A DNA stretch of 64,000 nt from Gemmatimonadaceae bacterium (GCA_025358925.1 JANYHT010000004.1:1-64000), one strand, 5' to 3'; positions 50,516 to 60,029 are shown, counted from the first letter of the stretch. Notes: generated from the letters alone by a model not told the origin. Translations and numbers: made by a program.

Positions 50516-52399
50516 ATGACTTTGGTCTCGCCGTCCGCGTTTCCTGCACTGAACGTCACGCTGTCCAGTATTCCGGCACCAATGCGCGCATCTGGTGGCC
50601 CGCGGCCCGCGCCAGGCACCGTCAATCGACTGTTCTTTGATGCAGTGGAGCGATTTGACCGTCCAGATGCGCTGTCGTCGAAAGTGCGTGGTGTGTGGGA
50701 ACCGATGTCGCATCGCACGATTCTCGAGCGCGTACGTCGGACGGCGCTCGGCCTGCTGCAGCTTGGCATCAAGCCACAGGATCGTGTGGCGATTTTATCT
50801 GAGAATCGACCCGAGTGGGTGATCGCCGACTACGCATGTTTGTGTTCGTCGTTCACGAACGTGCCGATCTATCCAACGCTTCCTGCGGAACAAATTCCAT
50901 ATTTGCTCAACGACTCAGGGGCGCGCATCATTTTCGTGTCGACGTCCGAGCAAGCGAAAAAAATTGCCTCAGTCCGAGCTCAAATTCCGTCGCTGCTCTG
51001 CATTGTCGGATTTGCAGCGACGACAGCGGATGGATGCGACTATACGCTGGCCGAGTTGGAAGCGATGGGTGCGAAGGACGACTCGGTAACACGTGCGGAA
51101 CAGTTCAAGCGCGACGCGCTGGCGGTCACACCGGACCAGTTATTGACACTGATTTATACGTCTGGCACCACGGGGAATCCGAAGGGGGTGATGCTTACAC
51201 AAGACAACGTGTACAGCAACGTGCTGGGAAGCCAAGCGTCGCTGCAATTGAATGATCACGATGTGGCACTGAGCTTTCTGCCGCTCAGTCACATTTTCGA
51301 ACGGAGTGGCGACTACTTTCTGTTCGCCAGTGGTGTGCGCATTGCGTACGCCGAGTCGATGGATACGGTGCCGGTGAATATGATGGAGATCAACCCGTCG
51401 CTAATGATGTCAGTGCCGCGATTATACGAGAAGATTTATGCGCGCGTCGTGGAGAACGCGATTAGCGGTGGTGGCCTGAAGAAGCAGATTTTCTTTTGGG
51501 CGAAGCGTGTTGGCGAACGGTGGTCTGACGTCAAACTCAGTGGACGCGAACCTGCCGGATTGTTGGCAATGCAATACCGCCTCGCGCAAAATTGGGTGTT
51601 TTCAAAACTGCAGCAACGGACCGGTGGTAAGCTACGATTTTTCGTCTCGGGTGGCGCGCCATTGTCACCCGACATTGCCAAGTTTTTTTACAGCGCGGGG
51701 CTCATCATTCTTGAAGGCTATGGGTTGACGGAGACGTCGCCCGTCATCTCGTGCAATACGATCGAGCACTACAAACTTGGCACCGTGGGACGTCCAATTG
51801 CCGGCGTCGAGGTGATGATTGCCGCCGACGGAGAGATTTTGGCACGCGGTCCGAACATCATGAAAGGCTACTACAACAATTCGGACGCCACGCGCGAAGC
51901 CATTGATGCCGAGGGGTGGTTCCATACCGGCGACATTGGCGAGTTGGACGAGGGGTTTCTGCGCATTACCGATCGCAAGAAAGATATTATCGTCACGGCG
52001 GGCGGAAAGAACATTGCACCGCAGCCCATCGAGACCAAACTCAAAACCAATAAGTACATCTCGCAAGCGGTGATGCTCGGCGACAAGCGTAAATTCCCGA
52101 TTGTGCTGATCGTGCCCAATTGGGATCAGTTAGAGAAGTGGGCTGCCACACAGAGCATTGTGTGGACGTCGCGCGCCGAGTTGCTCGCGATGCCCACGAT
52201 TCAAGCGAAGATGGAGAAGGAAGTGAATGCGCAGACGGTCGGCATGGCACATTTCGAGTCGCCGAAAAAAGTGGGCGTGTTGGAGCATGATTTTAGTATT
52301 GAACGCGGAGAGTTGACACCGAAGCTCAGCGTGAAACGGCGCGTGGTCGAGAAGACAAATCAGGCGTTGATTGAACGGTTGTATGCGGAGGCGGAATAG
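50516..52399 (+). CDS. Long-chain acyl-CoA synthetase (AMP-binding)
   Basis: The enzyme activates fatty acids through acyl-AMP to acyl-CoA. The ATG at 50516 has GGAGG five bases upstream and gives 627 residues. Motifs: LTLIYTSGTTGNPKGVMLTQ (P-loop of the ANL superfamily), ILEGYGLTETSPVIS and GWFHTGDIGELDEGFLRITD. The catalytic-Lys hinge region is RKKDIIVTAGGKNIAPQPIE. The length and pattern fit FadD15-type long-chain synthetases. It converges on the Trm112-like gene with no spacer (TAGCTA across the two stops). Confidence 0.94.
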   Translation: MTLVSPSAFPALNVTLSSIPAPMRASGGPRPAPGTVNRLFFDAVERFDRPDALSSKVRGVWEPMSHRTILERVRRTALGLLQLGIKPQDRVAILSENRPEWVIADYACLCSSFTNVPIYPTLPAEQIPYLLNDSGARIIFVSTSEQAKKIASVRAQIPSLLCIVGFAATTADGCDYTLAELEAMGAKDDSVTRAEQFKRDALAVTPDQLLTLIYTSGTTGNPKGVMLTQDNVYSNVLGSQASLQLNDHDVALSFLPLSHIFERSGDYFLFASGVRIAYAESMDTVPVNMMEINPSLMMSVPRLYEKIYARVVENAISGGGLKKQIFFWAKRVGERWSDVKLSGREPAGLLAMQYRLAQNWVFSKLQQRTGGKLRFFVSGGAPLSPDIAKFFYSAGLIILEGYGLTETSPVISCNTIEHYKLGTVGRPIAGVEVMIAADGEILARGPNIMKGYYNNSDATREAIDAEGWFHTGDIGELDEGFLRITDRKKDIIVTAGGKNIAPQPIETKLKTNKYISQAVMLGDKRKFPIVLIVPNWDQLEKWAATQSIVWTSRAELLAMPTIQAKMEKEVNAQTVGMAHFESPKKVGVLEHDFSIERGELTPKLSVKRRVVEKTNQALIERLYAEAE

Positions 52400-53035
52400 C
52401 TAGCGGCGTGTCAGCTGCATGGGCGCGCTCGGCGCCGCTTCAACCTGCGCGACCCATTCGCGGTCATCACGCGCAAGTTCACGGAGTCCACGCGGCACGC
52501 GTATAGACACTGGCGCGACAACGCGACCTCCAACGCGAACAACGCGCCTTGCATCGGCCAGTAGTGCCGCATGTGTTATGTCCAGTGCCAGCCCGTGCAC
52601 CGACGCGTTGGCGAGCGGCAACGAATCGCTGGCGAGCATCACGAGCTGATCGGCGCCGCTGCTCTCGTGCATGTGCGCTCTGGAGTTTACGGCAATACAG
52701 TGCGCGCCGGTCGCATGCTCAATCTCATCAGCGCCTACGGCATGCGCGCCGCACAACACCACGCGAAGACCAGGTTCGGTGAGGCCTAACAGCGCGGCGG
52801 TGCGCATCCCATTTGACGATGTGATCGCTGATGCGCGTTGCAACAGAGCCACGTTCGTCGTCGCCGAGGTCAGGTACACGATGCCATTCCGCATCGCATA
52901 GTCGGTACCGCACACAGGGCAACCGAGCGTCCCTGACGTCAGTCGTTCGCCATCTCGCGTGTCAGCCACCGTCACGAGCGGTGCGGACTCGTGTGTTGCC
53001 GGACAGCGGAGCAGTTCGATGGTGTCGACACGCAT
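52400..53035 (-). CDS. Trm112-like zinc segment fused to methyltransferase-like domain
   Basis: The 211-residue product begins MRVDTIELLRCPATHESAPL with a later GCPVCGTDYAMRNGIVYL, which matches a Trm112/UPF0434-type zinc segment that has lost one of its four cysteines. The remainder runs like the end of a class I SAM methyltransferase: GLRVVLCGAHAVGADEIEHA, SDSLPLANASVHGLALDITH and ADARRVVRVGGRVVAPVSIR. The usual glycine-rich SAM motif is not visible, so it may not bind SAM. It lies 38 bases after the SDR gene in the pterin cluster; a functional link is unproven. Confidence 0.6.
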   Translation of the reverse strand: MRVDTIELLRCPATHESAPLVTVADTRDGERLTSGTLGCPVCGTDYAMRNGIVYLTSATTNVALLQRASAITSSNGMRTAALLGLTEPGLRVVLCGAHAVGADEIEHATGAHCIAVNSRAHMHESSGADQLVMLASDSLPLANASVHGLALDITHAALLADARRVVRVGGRVVAPVSIRVPRGLRELARDDREWVAQVEAAPSAPMQLTRR

Positions 53036-53073
53036 CTCCGCAACTTATTGAAAGACGCTACGGGCGGGGTTGC

Positions 53074-53796
53074 TCACGCACTCGAAACCCGAATCTCATC
53101 CACGTTGACCCCTGTTGGCCGCAAGACGGCCCACAGCACCGCGTCCGCCACATCCTCCGCACGCAACATGGACGCACGTGTTGGAAAACCGGGTTGCGTG
53201 TCCGGATCGATCGGATCCCAAATGGGCGTGTCGGTGGCCGCTGGTGACACGAGTGTACTCCGCATGCCGCTCCCCCGTAATTCGGCACGCAACACCTCCT
53301 GCATGGCCCGCTGTCCGTATTTGCTCGCAGCGTAGGCGCCGTTGCCGGCAAACACGGTGCGGTCAGCCACAGAGCCAATGGTTACCACGTGCCCAGTGCC
53401 GCGTGCGCGCATGGTTGGCAAAAACGCACGCAGCACGCGAAAGGGTGCAATGAGATTCACATTGATGGTGCGTTCGAAATCGTCTACGGCCATGACGTCG
53501 AGCGCGGCGATCGGAAAGAGCCCCGCGTTATTCACCACGATGTTTGGCGCGCCACCGCAGATATCCATGACGGTCATGACCATGCGCGCAACCGCCGCCG
53601 CATCGGTCACGTCGCACGGTATCGCGACGGCGTCTTCACGAATGCTCGCAGCGACATTCTGCAACTCCTGCGCTGATCGCGCGATGAGCACGACTCGTGC
53701 ACCTGCGTGCGCCAGCGCAACGGCCGTTGCACGGCCAATGCCGCGGGATGCACCCGTGATCAGCGCCGTGCGACCATCGAGTGCCCGGCTGCTCAT
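53074..53796 (-). CDS. Short-chain dehydrogenase/reductase, sepiapterin reductase candidate
   Basis: From the ATG at 53796 the product has 240 residues with a classical SDR fold: TALITGASRGIGRATAVALA for NAD(P) binding, NIVVNNAGLF, catalytic Ser in VVTIGSVADRTVF and YxxxK in GAYAASKYGQRAM. It follows folE by 13 bases and shares strand and operon with the PTPS-type gene. GTP cyclohydrolase, PTPS and an SDR are the three steps of tetrahydrobiopterin synthesis, so sepiapterin reductase is a reasonable candidate. A general SDR of unrelated function cannot be excluded. Confidence 0.85.
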   Translation of the reverse strand: MSSRALDGRTALITGASRGIGRATAVALAHAGARVVLIARSAQELQNVAASIREDAVAIPCDVTDAAAVARMVMTVMDICGGAPNIVVNNAGLFPIAALDVMAVDDFERTINVNLIAPFRVLRAFLPTMRARGTGHVVTIGSVADRTVFAGNGAYAASKYGQRAMQEVLRAELRGSGMRSTLVSPAATDTPIWDPIDPDTQPGFPTRASMLRAEDVADAVLWAVLRPTGVNVDEIRVSSA

Positions 53797-53809
53797 CCGC
53801 GTTGTCCTT

Positions 53810-54472
53810 TCAAAAGAGCTTCCCTGAGCCGTGGGCCAACCGCAGAAACTCACTGCGCGTCTTCGCATCATCGCGAAAGAGTCCACGCATGGACGATGTG
53901 ATCGTGCGCGAACTTTGCTTCTCAACACCGCGCATCATCATGCACAGATGCACGGCCTCGATCACCACACCAACGCCACGCGGCTGCAATACCTCTTCGA
54001 GCGCATTCGCGATCTGTTCGCCGAGTCGTTCTTGCACCTGTAACCGTCGCGCAAAAACCTCGACAACGCGTGGTAGCTTCGACAACCCCACGATTTTTCC
54101 ATTTGGGATATACGCGATGTGGACGCGTCCGAAAAACGGCAGCATGTGATGCTCGCACATCGAATACATCTCGATATCACGCACCATCACCATATTTTCA
54201 TGCGCTTCCTCGAACATCGCGTCACCGATCACTTCCTTCGCGTTCAGCTCATACCCGCGGGTTAGCCACGAGAGCGATTTCGCGACGCGACTAGGCGTCT
54301 TGCGTAAGCCTTCGCGTTCGGGATCTTCGCCAAGGAATTCGAGCTGCGCGCGGATAGCGGCCTCAAAGGCGCGCATGGGCTCTCCACCCGCCACCAAATC
54401 GTCGGAGTCGACGGTCCGGTTGCGAGCCGCACCGATCGGCATCGCGCGCTTACTCACCTTCGTATTCGACAT
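53810..54472 (-). CDS. folE: GTP cyclohydrolase I
   Basis: FolE converts GTP to dihydroneopterin triphosphate, the entry to folate, biopterin and deazapurine routes. The 220-residue chain has zinc and substrate motifs [40 protein letters not shown] and [20 protein letters not shown]. The chosen ATG overlaps the upstream pterin synthase gene by 23 bases. An ATG ten codons later (54442) lies after that gene's stop, with AAGGTGAG a little further upstream, and may be the true start. Co-translation with the synthase gene is likely either way. Confidence 0.96.
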   Translation of the reverse strand: MSNTKVSKRAMPIGAARNRTVDSDDLVAGGEPMRAFEAAIRAQLEFLGEDPEREGLRKTPSRVAKSLSWLTRGYELNAKEVIGDAMFEEAHENMVMVRDIEMYSMCEHHMLPFFGRVHIAYIPNGKIVGLSKLPRVVEVFARRLQVQERLGEQIANALEEVLQPRGVGVVIEAVHLCMMMRGVEKQSSRTITSSMRGLFRDDAKTRSEFLRLAHGSGKLF

Positions 54473-54863
54473 AGTTGTTTTCGGTTTCCCACAGTCGCAG
54501 TCGGATCAGCTGTCCAGGTTGGACTACTGGCGCGAGGACGCGCCACATCTCCACTACAATGTTTTCCGTGGTCGGATTGATCCCGCGCATGTAGTCTACG
54601 TCAATGTTGAAGTTGCGATGATCGGTTTTTTCAATCACCTCGCGCTCTACGACATCGCGCAGCAACCCGAGGTCGATGACGTAGCCGGTTCGCTCGTCGA
54701 CGGGTCCGCGTACGGCTACTTCCAGCGCGTAATTGTGTCCGTGCCCGTTCGGATTGTTGCACTTCCCGAAGATACGAACATTTTCTTCGTCGGAGAGTGC
54801 CGGATTGTGAACGCGATGCGCGGCATTGAAGCGCATGCGCCGTGTGACGGTAACAATCGCCAT
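54450..54863 (-). CDS. 6-pyruvoyltetrahydropterin synthase (animal-type motif)
   Basis: The 137-residue protein contains [20 protein letters not shown] followed by HNYALEV. The CNNPNGHGH spacing (C-x5-HGH) is that of eukaryotic and biopterin-forming PTPS, not the C-x3-HGH of QueD. Other ligands and residues fit: the AAHRV His, the Asp-His of [15 protein letters not shown], and the Glu in [15 protein letters not shown]. It should convert dihydroneopterin triphosphate from FolE, encoded just downstream, to 6-pyruvoyltetrahydropterin. Automated annotation would probably call it QueD or 6-carboxytetrahydropterin synthase. Confidence 0.88.
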   Translation of the reverse strand: MAIVTVTRRMRFNAAHRVHNPALSDEENVRIFGKCNNPNGHGHNYALEVAVRGPVDERTGYVIDLGLLRDVVEREVIEKTDHRNFNIDVDYMRGINPTTENIVVEMWRVLAPVVQPGQLIRLRLWETENNYVEYEGE

Positions 54864-54992
54864 GATTCCTCACCACCGGCAGCATCGGTACAGCACAGCA
54901 GCGTAAGGTGCCGTGTGCGCACGAGGGCCGGCCGGTGCCGCCCACGCGCTAGAGAACGGTAGCATCGGGAGAGGGGTTCCCGCCGAAACACG

Positions 54993-55015
54993 AAGACCCC
55001 GCCGGAGCGGGGCCT
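54993..55015 (-). terminator. Terminator-like hairpin before the pterin operon
   Basis: CCCCGC and GCGGGG (54997-55002 with 55007-55012), extended by AGAC/GCCT partners, surround CGGA. On the minus strand it is followed by TCTTCGTGTTT. It lies in the 371-base gap (54864-55234) that otherwise shows no gene, and probably ends the GNAT/Rad50 transcript before the pterin genes. Confidence 0.6.
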
Positions 55016-55234
55016 TCGCGAAAAAATACGGGCAGGGAGAGGGGATCTTGAAGCCCAAAGAATACAAATAAGACCCTCACCACGCTTCCGCCTTCCCCGC
55101 ACTGGGGCATGACGTGGACGCAGTTTGTTGTGCCTTCTCTATGGACTTATCGGCTCAAGAAGTAAATCTCTCCGTACCCGAGCTTAATCGAAGCTATCAC
55201 CGGCGCCGCGCGGCGCGCAATCCGAAAAACCACC

Positions 55235-55405
55235 ATGGATCCGTACATCATTGCTGCTGTTGTGATGCTTGTGGCCTGGGCTGGTGTGACGTTCACCACA
55301 GGAGCGCCAGGCTGGATGAACTTGTTCCTGACGGCCGGTGTTTTTGTCATCATCTGGCGCATTGTTGTACGTCGCACGCCATCAGGACCGAAGAGCAAAC
55401 CGTAA
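55235..55405 (+). CDS. Small two-helix membrane protein (DUF5670-like)
   Basis: A 56-codon frame encodes MDPYIIAAVVMLVAWAGVTF, a short GAPGWMNLF link, a second helix TAGVFVIIWRIVVRR and a basic tail ending PKSKP. Two hydrophobic helices with Trp at the interface and a basic end fit the small DUF5670-type membrane proteins, whose role is unknown. There is no obvious ribosome-binding site. It is the only plus-strand gene in the last 12 kb and converges on the GNAT gene 13 bases away. Confidence 0.6.
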   Translation: MDPYIIAAVVMLVAWAGVTFTTGAPGWMNLFLTAGVFVIIWRIVVRRTPSGPKSKP

Positions 55406-55418
55406 GAATTCGCGCGCC

Positions 55419-56396
55419 TCAGATTTCCCAGTTGGACAGGATCATGCCGTTCGTGGGCACGACGTCCATCCACCCGTGCGCGCTCATGCGTAGATCGGTC
55501 CAGCGCACACGGGCGCCAAGTCGCACCAACAGCCGATACGCATCGGTGTAGTCGCCTTGCAATCGAATGGCGAGACGACGCATGCCGAGGCGTTTGGTAA
55601 AGTCGGTGAGCGCACCGATCATGGGCGCAAGGTCGTCGCGCGACGCGAGCACCAGCTTCAACACACGCAACTCGTCGCGCGTGCGTCCTTCCACGAGCGA
55701 CACGGAATGACAAAGCGCAAAACCAATTGGAGCATCGACCGAGCCGAGTAGCACCGTATCGCCGAGCGCCATTCGATCTGTAAGCTCAAGTTCACGCGTG
55801 TAGTCGTAGCCGGGCATGACGCGTTCGGTGAGCGCCTTGCACTGTGCCATAGCCACTGCACGCTGGGGCCCGGGCAATCGCGAGAGCAACAACGGCGGGT
55901 GATCACCGGCATTCGCTTCCAGTGTGAGCGTGACGGTCATGTGTCCGGGCACGAATCCGAGATTCGAATAGAAACCGATGTTGTCCATCGTCCTTGGCAT
56001 GGTTTCCAAACCAATCACGCGCGCCTCGTTGCGACGCAGCCAGCTCATACCGTTTTGCACAATAATCTTGCCCAGTCCCATGCCCTGTTGATCGGGACGC
56101 ACGCAGAGCGGACCCATCCAGCCTTCGGTGCCCGAATGATGCACAATATTGAATGCTATAATGCGACCGCGTTCGTCGCGCCAACAAAGCGCACCATCAC
56201 CCGCATCTTCGATGGCATAGCGCCACACAGCGGGATTCAGCGCCGGCACACGCACACCAGTAAGTCCATCGCGCCGATACCGTTCCGTAAACGCCTCCGT
56301 GAACACTTCGTTCAGCGCGTCGATATCCGCCGTGGTTGCCGCGAATGGCCCCTCCACCGGGCGCGTCTTGCTCCACACTCTCGGCGTGACGGTCAT
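55419..56396 (-). CDS. GNAT acetyltransferase, two-domain
   Basis: The 325-residue protein has a complete N-terminal GNAT domain: acetyl-CoA site LCVRPDQQGMGLGKIIVQNG (the Q/RxxGxG motif) and NIGFYSNLGFVPGHMTV. A second GNAT-like half (about residues 175-310, with YTDAYRLLVRLGARVRW) lacks a clear CoA loop. Such tandem proteins acetylate amines or protein N-termini; the substrate is unknown. Its start overlaps the stop of the Rad50-like gene (ATGA), so it belongs to the end-resection cluster, perhaps only by transcription. Confidence 0.85.
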   Translation of the reverse strand: MTVTPRVWSKTRPVEGPFAATTADIDALNEVFTEAFTERYRRDGLTGVRVPALNPAVWRYAIEDAGDGALCWRDERGRIIAFNIVHHSGTEGWMGPLCVRPDQQGMGLGKIIVQNGMSWLRRNEARVIGLETMPRTMDNIGFYSNLGFVPGHMTVTLTLEANAGDHPPLLLSRLPGPQRAVAMAQCKALTERVMPGYDYTRELELTDRMALGDTVLLGSVDAPIGFALCHSVSLVEGRTRDELRVLKLVLASRDDLAPMIGALTDFTKRLGMRRLAIRLQGDYTDAYRLLVRLGARVRWTDLRMSAHGWMDVVPTNGMILSNWEI

Positions 56397-58831
56397 ACGA
56401 CGCTTACCAAGTCGTCGTCCGGCACGGCGGTAAGTTGACCAGCACTCACCGAACTCGTTCCGCGCTCTTCATCAAAGCGCACAACAAGCACGCGATCAAG
56501 ACCTTCGCGCACTTGTTCGATATGCGTGATAACAATGACCTGCTCAAAACGATCATTCAGTCGCCGTAATAGTTCCACCACGTTTCCGCGCCGCGTGTCG
56601 TCGAGTGAACCAAACACTTCATCAAGAATGAGCAGGGAAAATGCCTGTCCCGCACGTTCCGCAATCATCTGCGAGATCGCCAGTCGGAGCACCAGATTGC
56701 ATAGGTCTTCTTCGCCACCCGAGATCACTGGTTTCGGAAGTCCGTCCTCAAGCACGAGCAAATTGTACTCCTCGTCAAACTCAAGCGCGGCGTAGCGACC
56801 GTCCGTCAGTATGTCGAGGAAACGGCTCGCAATCTCCGCGAGTTCCGGACGCAGCTGAAAATTGAGGTCGGTGCGAAGATCCGTAAATGCACGATCGAGT
56901 TCGTCGTGCATCCGCTTGTCGGTTTCGAGTAGATCGAGCGTGTCTTGCAGACGTGCGAGTTCTCGGCGTCCACGCTCGGCAGACTCCAATTCCCCACGGG
57001 CGCGGTCTGCCTCAGCCGTCGCACTGAGGGCCTCGAGTTCCGCGCGACGCGCGTCAACCGCGGCGCGATCGTGTGCATCCCGCACCGCCGCGAACTTGCC
57101 GTCATCCATACGCAGCGATCCGTGTTGCCTGTCCGCGCCGACGACGCGTTGCCGCGCCATCTCGCACAACAGTGCGACGCGCGCATATTCCGCGCGCGTT
57201 GGCAGCTCGCGCTCGACCAATCCACCCAAGCGTGCGGCACGTGACTGCGTTTCCGCGAGATGGGCAACGTCGATGCGCAATGCCGCGTGGCGCACCGCAT
57301 CATAGCCCGTCGGCAATGCCGTGAGTGAGACGCGCGCGTGCTCCAACCGCGTCGCCGCTTGCGTACGTTGCGCGTTCACTGTCGCCAATTCCGCAATGGC
57401 CGCTTGAATGCGCATCAGTCGCCGCTCCGTGGCTGTGACTTCTTGCTGCGCGCTCCGTCGTTGTTCGTCAAGCGCGTCCACCTGCTCATGCGGCTTCGCC
57501 AACTGCTCCACCCGCTGACGATAATAATTACCGTCAATGCGCACCGTTTCCACTTGCTCGGTGAGTAAGTCCAGCACGGTGCGATACGACGCACCCAACG
57601 GTCGGCCGCAAGCTGGACACGGACTCTCTTCACCGAGTCCTTCGAGCGTTTCGCGCTGCAGCACCAGCTCCGAATATTGCGCGCGGAGTGCTTCCAGTCG
57701 AGTTTCCGCCTCTTGCTTGTCACGCACCCACGCCGTCCGCTCAACGTCCAACGACTGCTCAATCTTGGCAAATGTCGCACGCGACGCGGCGAGCTGGTGC
57801 TGCGTTTCTATTTCGAGCGTTGGCGCCGTTTCGAGTCGGGCGGCGCGTTCGGAAAGTTTGGCATCTTCTTCCGCAAGCCCACGCACGCGTTCGAGCAGCG
57901 CCTGTCGTATCGCTTCCGCTTCGCCGAGCGAATCTAACGCGACGAGCGCGGCGCGCATGGACGGCAGCGGAACAAGCGCGTGCGTGAGCGGCGCCAGTTC
58001 ACGCTGTGCGGTTTCAATCGCCTCCAGGTCATGTTCCAGTCGCTCGATATCGCGTGCGTGCGCAAGAGCTTCATTTTCCGCGATGCGCAATTCCGCCAGC
58101 AACTGTTGCGCACGCTCACGCTCCACCTGTGCATCCACCCAGCGCGGAGCAAGCTCGGCCAGCCGCGTGGCCGTGGATGCGCGCGCGAGTTCTGTCTCCG
58201 TCGCGCGCGTACGTGCGACCGCGAGTCGTGCTTCGGTCTCCGAAACCATCCGCCACACCGCGTCGCTATCGGCCATCCCCTGTTTCAAGCCATTAATTTC
58301 GGCCAACAGGGCACGCCGCCGTTCGCGCACTAATTCTTGCGCTCCGCTGATGCGATCATAGCCAAGGACTCGCGAAAGGAACCGCGCACGCTCGGCGGCA
58401 CCGAGCGCTTTCATGACGTCAAGCTCTTTCTGTTCCGTAAAGTACGTATGAAAGAACTCGACCCGCGTCATGCCTAATCGACGTTGCAGCAGCTCGGTGA
58501 CACCCGTGATCGTGTTGGCAATCGGTATCTCGCTGCCATCGAGGAAACATTCGGCGGAGTTGAGACCGCGCTTGACGCGATAGCGATGCCCCGCGAGTTC
58601 AAACTCGAGTTCAACACGCACGATCGCACGTACTTCGGCGCGTGAAAATCGAATGGAGTCGCGCTTACCGCGCGCCGCCGGGTTTCCATACAATGCCCAG
58701 GCGATCGCTTCGAGCAGCGTGGACTTACCGGAGCCATTTGGTCCGATAATGCCCGTGAGGCCGCGCTCAAACGTGATGCGCGTATCCACGTGCTGTCGAA
58801 AGTTTTGCAGTCGTAACGAAAGCAGTCGCAT
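56393..58831 (-). CDS. sbcC: Rad50/SbcC-type ATPase
   Basis: An SMC-like DNA repair ATPase, 812 residues, nearer in size to archaeal Rad50 than to 1040-residue E. coli SbcC. The N-terminal half-site is LTGIIGPNGSGKSTLLEAIA. Long coiled coils flank the zinc hook SPCPACGRPLGAS (about residue 405). The C-terminal half holds VISGGEEDLCNLVLRLAISQ and Walker B SLLILDEVFGSLDDTRRGNV, ending with FEQVIVITHIEQVREGLDRV. With the Mre11-like nuclease one base upstream it should form the end-processing complex. Confidence 0.94.
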   Translation of the reverse strand: MRLLSLRLQNFRQHVDTRITFERGLTGIIGPNGSGKSTLLEAIAWALYGNPAARGKRDSIRFSRAEVRAIVRVELEFELAGHRYRVKRGLNSAECFLDGSEIPIANTITGVTELLQRRLGMTRVEFFHTYFTEQKELDVMKALGAAERARFLSRVLGYDRISGAQELVRERRRALLAEINGLKQGMADSDAVWRMVSETEARLAVARTRATETELARASTATRLAELAPRWVDAQVERERAQQLLAELRIAENEALAHARDIERLEHDLEAIETAQRELAPLTHALVPLPSMRAALVALDSLGEAEAIRQALLERVRGLAEEDAKLSERAARLETAPTLEIETQHQLAASRATFAKIEQSLDVERTAWVRDKQEAETRLEALRAQYSELVLQRETLEGLGEESPCPACGRPLGASYRTVLDLLTEQVETVRIDGNYYRQRVEQLAKPHEQVDALDEQRRSAQQEVTATERRLMRIQAAIAELATVNAQRTQAATRLEHARVSLTALPTGYDAVRHAALRIDVAHLAETQSRAARLGGLVERELPTRAEYARVALLCEMARQRVVGADRQHGSLRMDDGKFAAVRDAHDRAAVDARRAELEALSATAEADRARGELESAERGRRELARLQDTLDLLETDKRMHDELDRAFTDLRTDLNFQLRPELAEIASRFLDILTDGRYAALEFDEEYNLLVLEDGLPKPVISGGEEDLCNLVLRLAISQMIAERAGQAFSLLILDEVFGSLDDTRRGNVVELLRRLNDRFEQVIVITHIEQVREGLDRVLVVRFDEERGTSSVSAGQLTAVPDDDLVSVV

Positions 58832-58832
58832 C

Positions 58833-60029
58833 TTAGTTCACCAACACCGGCATTGCGGCGGCCGCTGCGTCTTCGGCCTGCTGCAAGTAGCGAAGGCCCA
58901 ACGTAACGAACACTTCGCGATCAAGCCCTGGTTGCAGCGCGCGCTCCTGCAATCGCTCCGCAACAATTTCTGGTAGTGTGGCCGGACGACCAGGTGCACC
59001 GTCACCACGCTTGCGTTGCGACAAGGTGTCGGGGCGGCGCGTATCGAGATGAAAGTGCATCGCACGCTTTCGGTATTCGCGAATGGCGACGTGATCAAGC
59101 TCTCGCACCGTGTGACGCGCGACATTACGAACAAGTAGACGCACGACTCGATCATCGATGCCGCCCAGGGCACTCGCGATACGCGCGTGCAACGCGCTAT
59201 CGAGTTCCGTGGCTCCCATGCCGTTTGCATCTATTGGTTCGAGGTCGAGTAACGACCGCGCTGGAGCGACGGGGTGAAACCGATGCGTCTGCGTGCGCAA
59301 ATTTTGTTCGATAAAACCCTTGCCCGGTATGCTACGCTCACGCTGTTCGTGCAGTTCGCCCCACGGATTGGAACTCGTATAGTCGAGCGAGCCACTGTAA
59401 TACGCGTGCGGCGCCACTTCGCGATACACGTGATAGTGTCCCAGTGCGATGTAACTCCATCGTTCAGCGTGCAATTCTTCGGTGCGTATTTCAATGGCCG
59501 CGCGATCCAACGGACCGGCATGCGCGGGCAACATTCCCGCTATGGTTCCATGCAGCAGCAGCACGGTGTGCTCGAATCCATCCGGCGGCTGGAGTGGCGG
59601 ACGATCAATTCCCGGCAGATCAGGCACCGCAAGCACCGCAAGGGATCGTGTTGGAAACGTAAATAGTTCTGCCTTCGCGTCAGCAACGTAGACGCCGAGT
59701 TCTCGAAAGAGGCGCAAGATGCACCCCGTCTCCGACGTGCGCGGCGCATCGTGATTGCCCGCCACCATGACGATCGGCGTTTCCGGCAACTGATCTCGAA
59801 GCCGCGAGAAATTCCGAAATGCATGCAGGATGGCAGGGTTGGAAGGACGTACGGAGTGAAACACATCGCCGCCGACAACAATGACGTCGGGTTCAAGCGC
59901 GATAATTTGATCGACGGCCCGATTGAACGTGCCCGCAACATCAGCTTCGCGCTGATTGATGCCGGTCGGCGTGAGCCGCTGATATTGCCGAAAGCCAAGA
60001 TGAAGGTCGGCGAGATGAACAAGACGCAT
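58833..60029 (-). CDS. sbcD: Mre11/SbcD-type nuclease
   Basis: A calcineurin-like phosphoesterase with the five Mre11 motifs: LVHLADLHLGFRQ, VDQIIALEPDVIVVGGDVFH, MVAGNHDAPRTS, TVLLLHGTIAG and YIALGHYHVYREV. The 398-residue chain continues with a capping domain (SGSLDYTSSNPWGELHEQRE) and a C-terminal helical part that would bind the Rad50 coiled coil. Manganese-dependent nuclease activity on DNA ends is expected. It lies one base before the Rad50 gene and 34 bases after a gene for a secreted protein that separates it from herA. Confidence 0.95.
   Translation of the reverse strand: MRLVHLADLHLGFRQYQRLTPTGINQREADVAGTFNRAVDQIIALEPDVIVVGGDVFHSVRPSNPAILHAFRNFSRLRDQLPETPIVMVAGNHDAPRTSETGCILRLFRELGVYVADAKAELFTFPTRSLAVLAVPDLPGIDRPPLQPPDGFEHTVLLLHGTIAGMLPAHAGPLDRAAIEIRTEELHAERWSYIALGHYHVYREVAPHAYYSGSLDYTSSNPWGELHEQRERSIPGKGFIEQNLRTQTHRFHPVAPARSLLDLEPIDANGMGATELDSALHARIASALGGIDDRVVRLLVRNVARHTVRELDHVAIREYRKRAMHFHLDTRRPDTLSQRKRGDGAPGRPATLPEIVAERLQERALQPGLDREVFVTLGLRYLQQAEDAAAAAMPVLVN

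Noticed and set aside
54300-54962. 220-residue plus-strand open frame over folE and the pterin synthase gene
   Set aside because: Antisense to two well-supported genes; no domain.
57537-58361. 274-residue plus-strand open frame inside the Rad50 gene
   Set aside because: Ser/Ala/Arg-rich shadow of a coiled-coil coding region.
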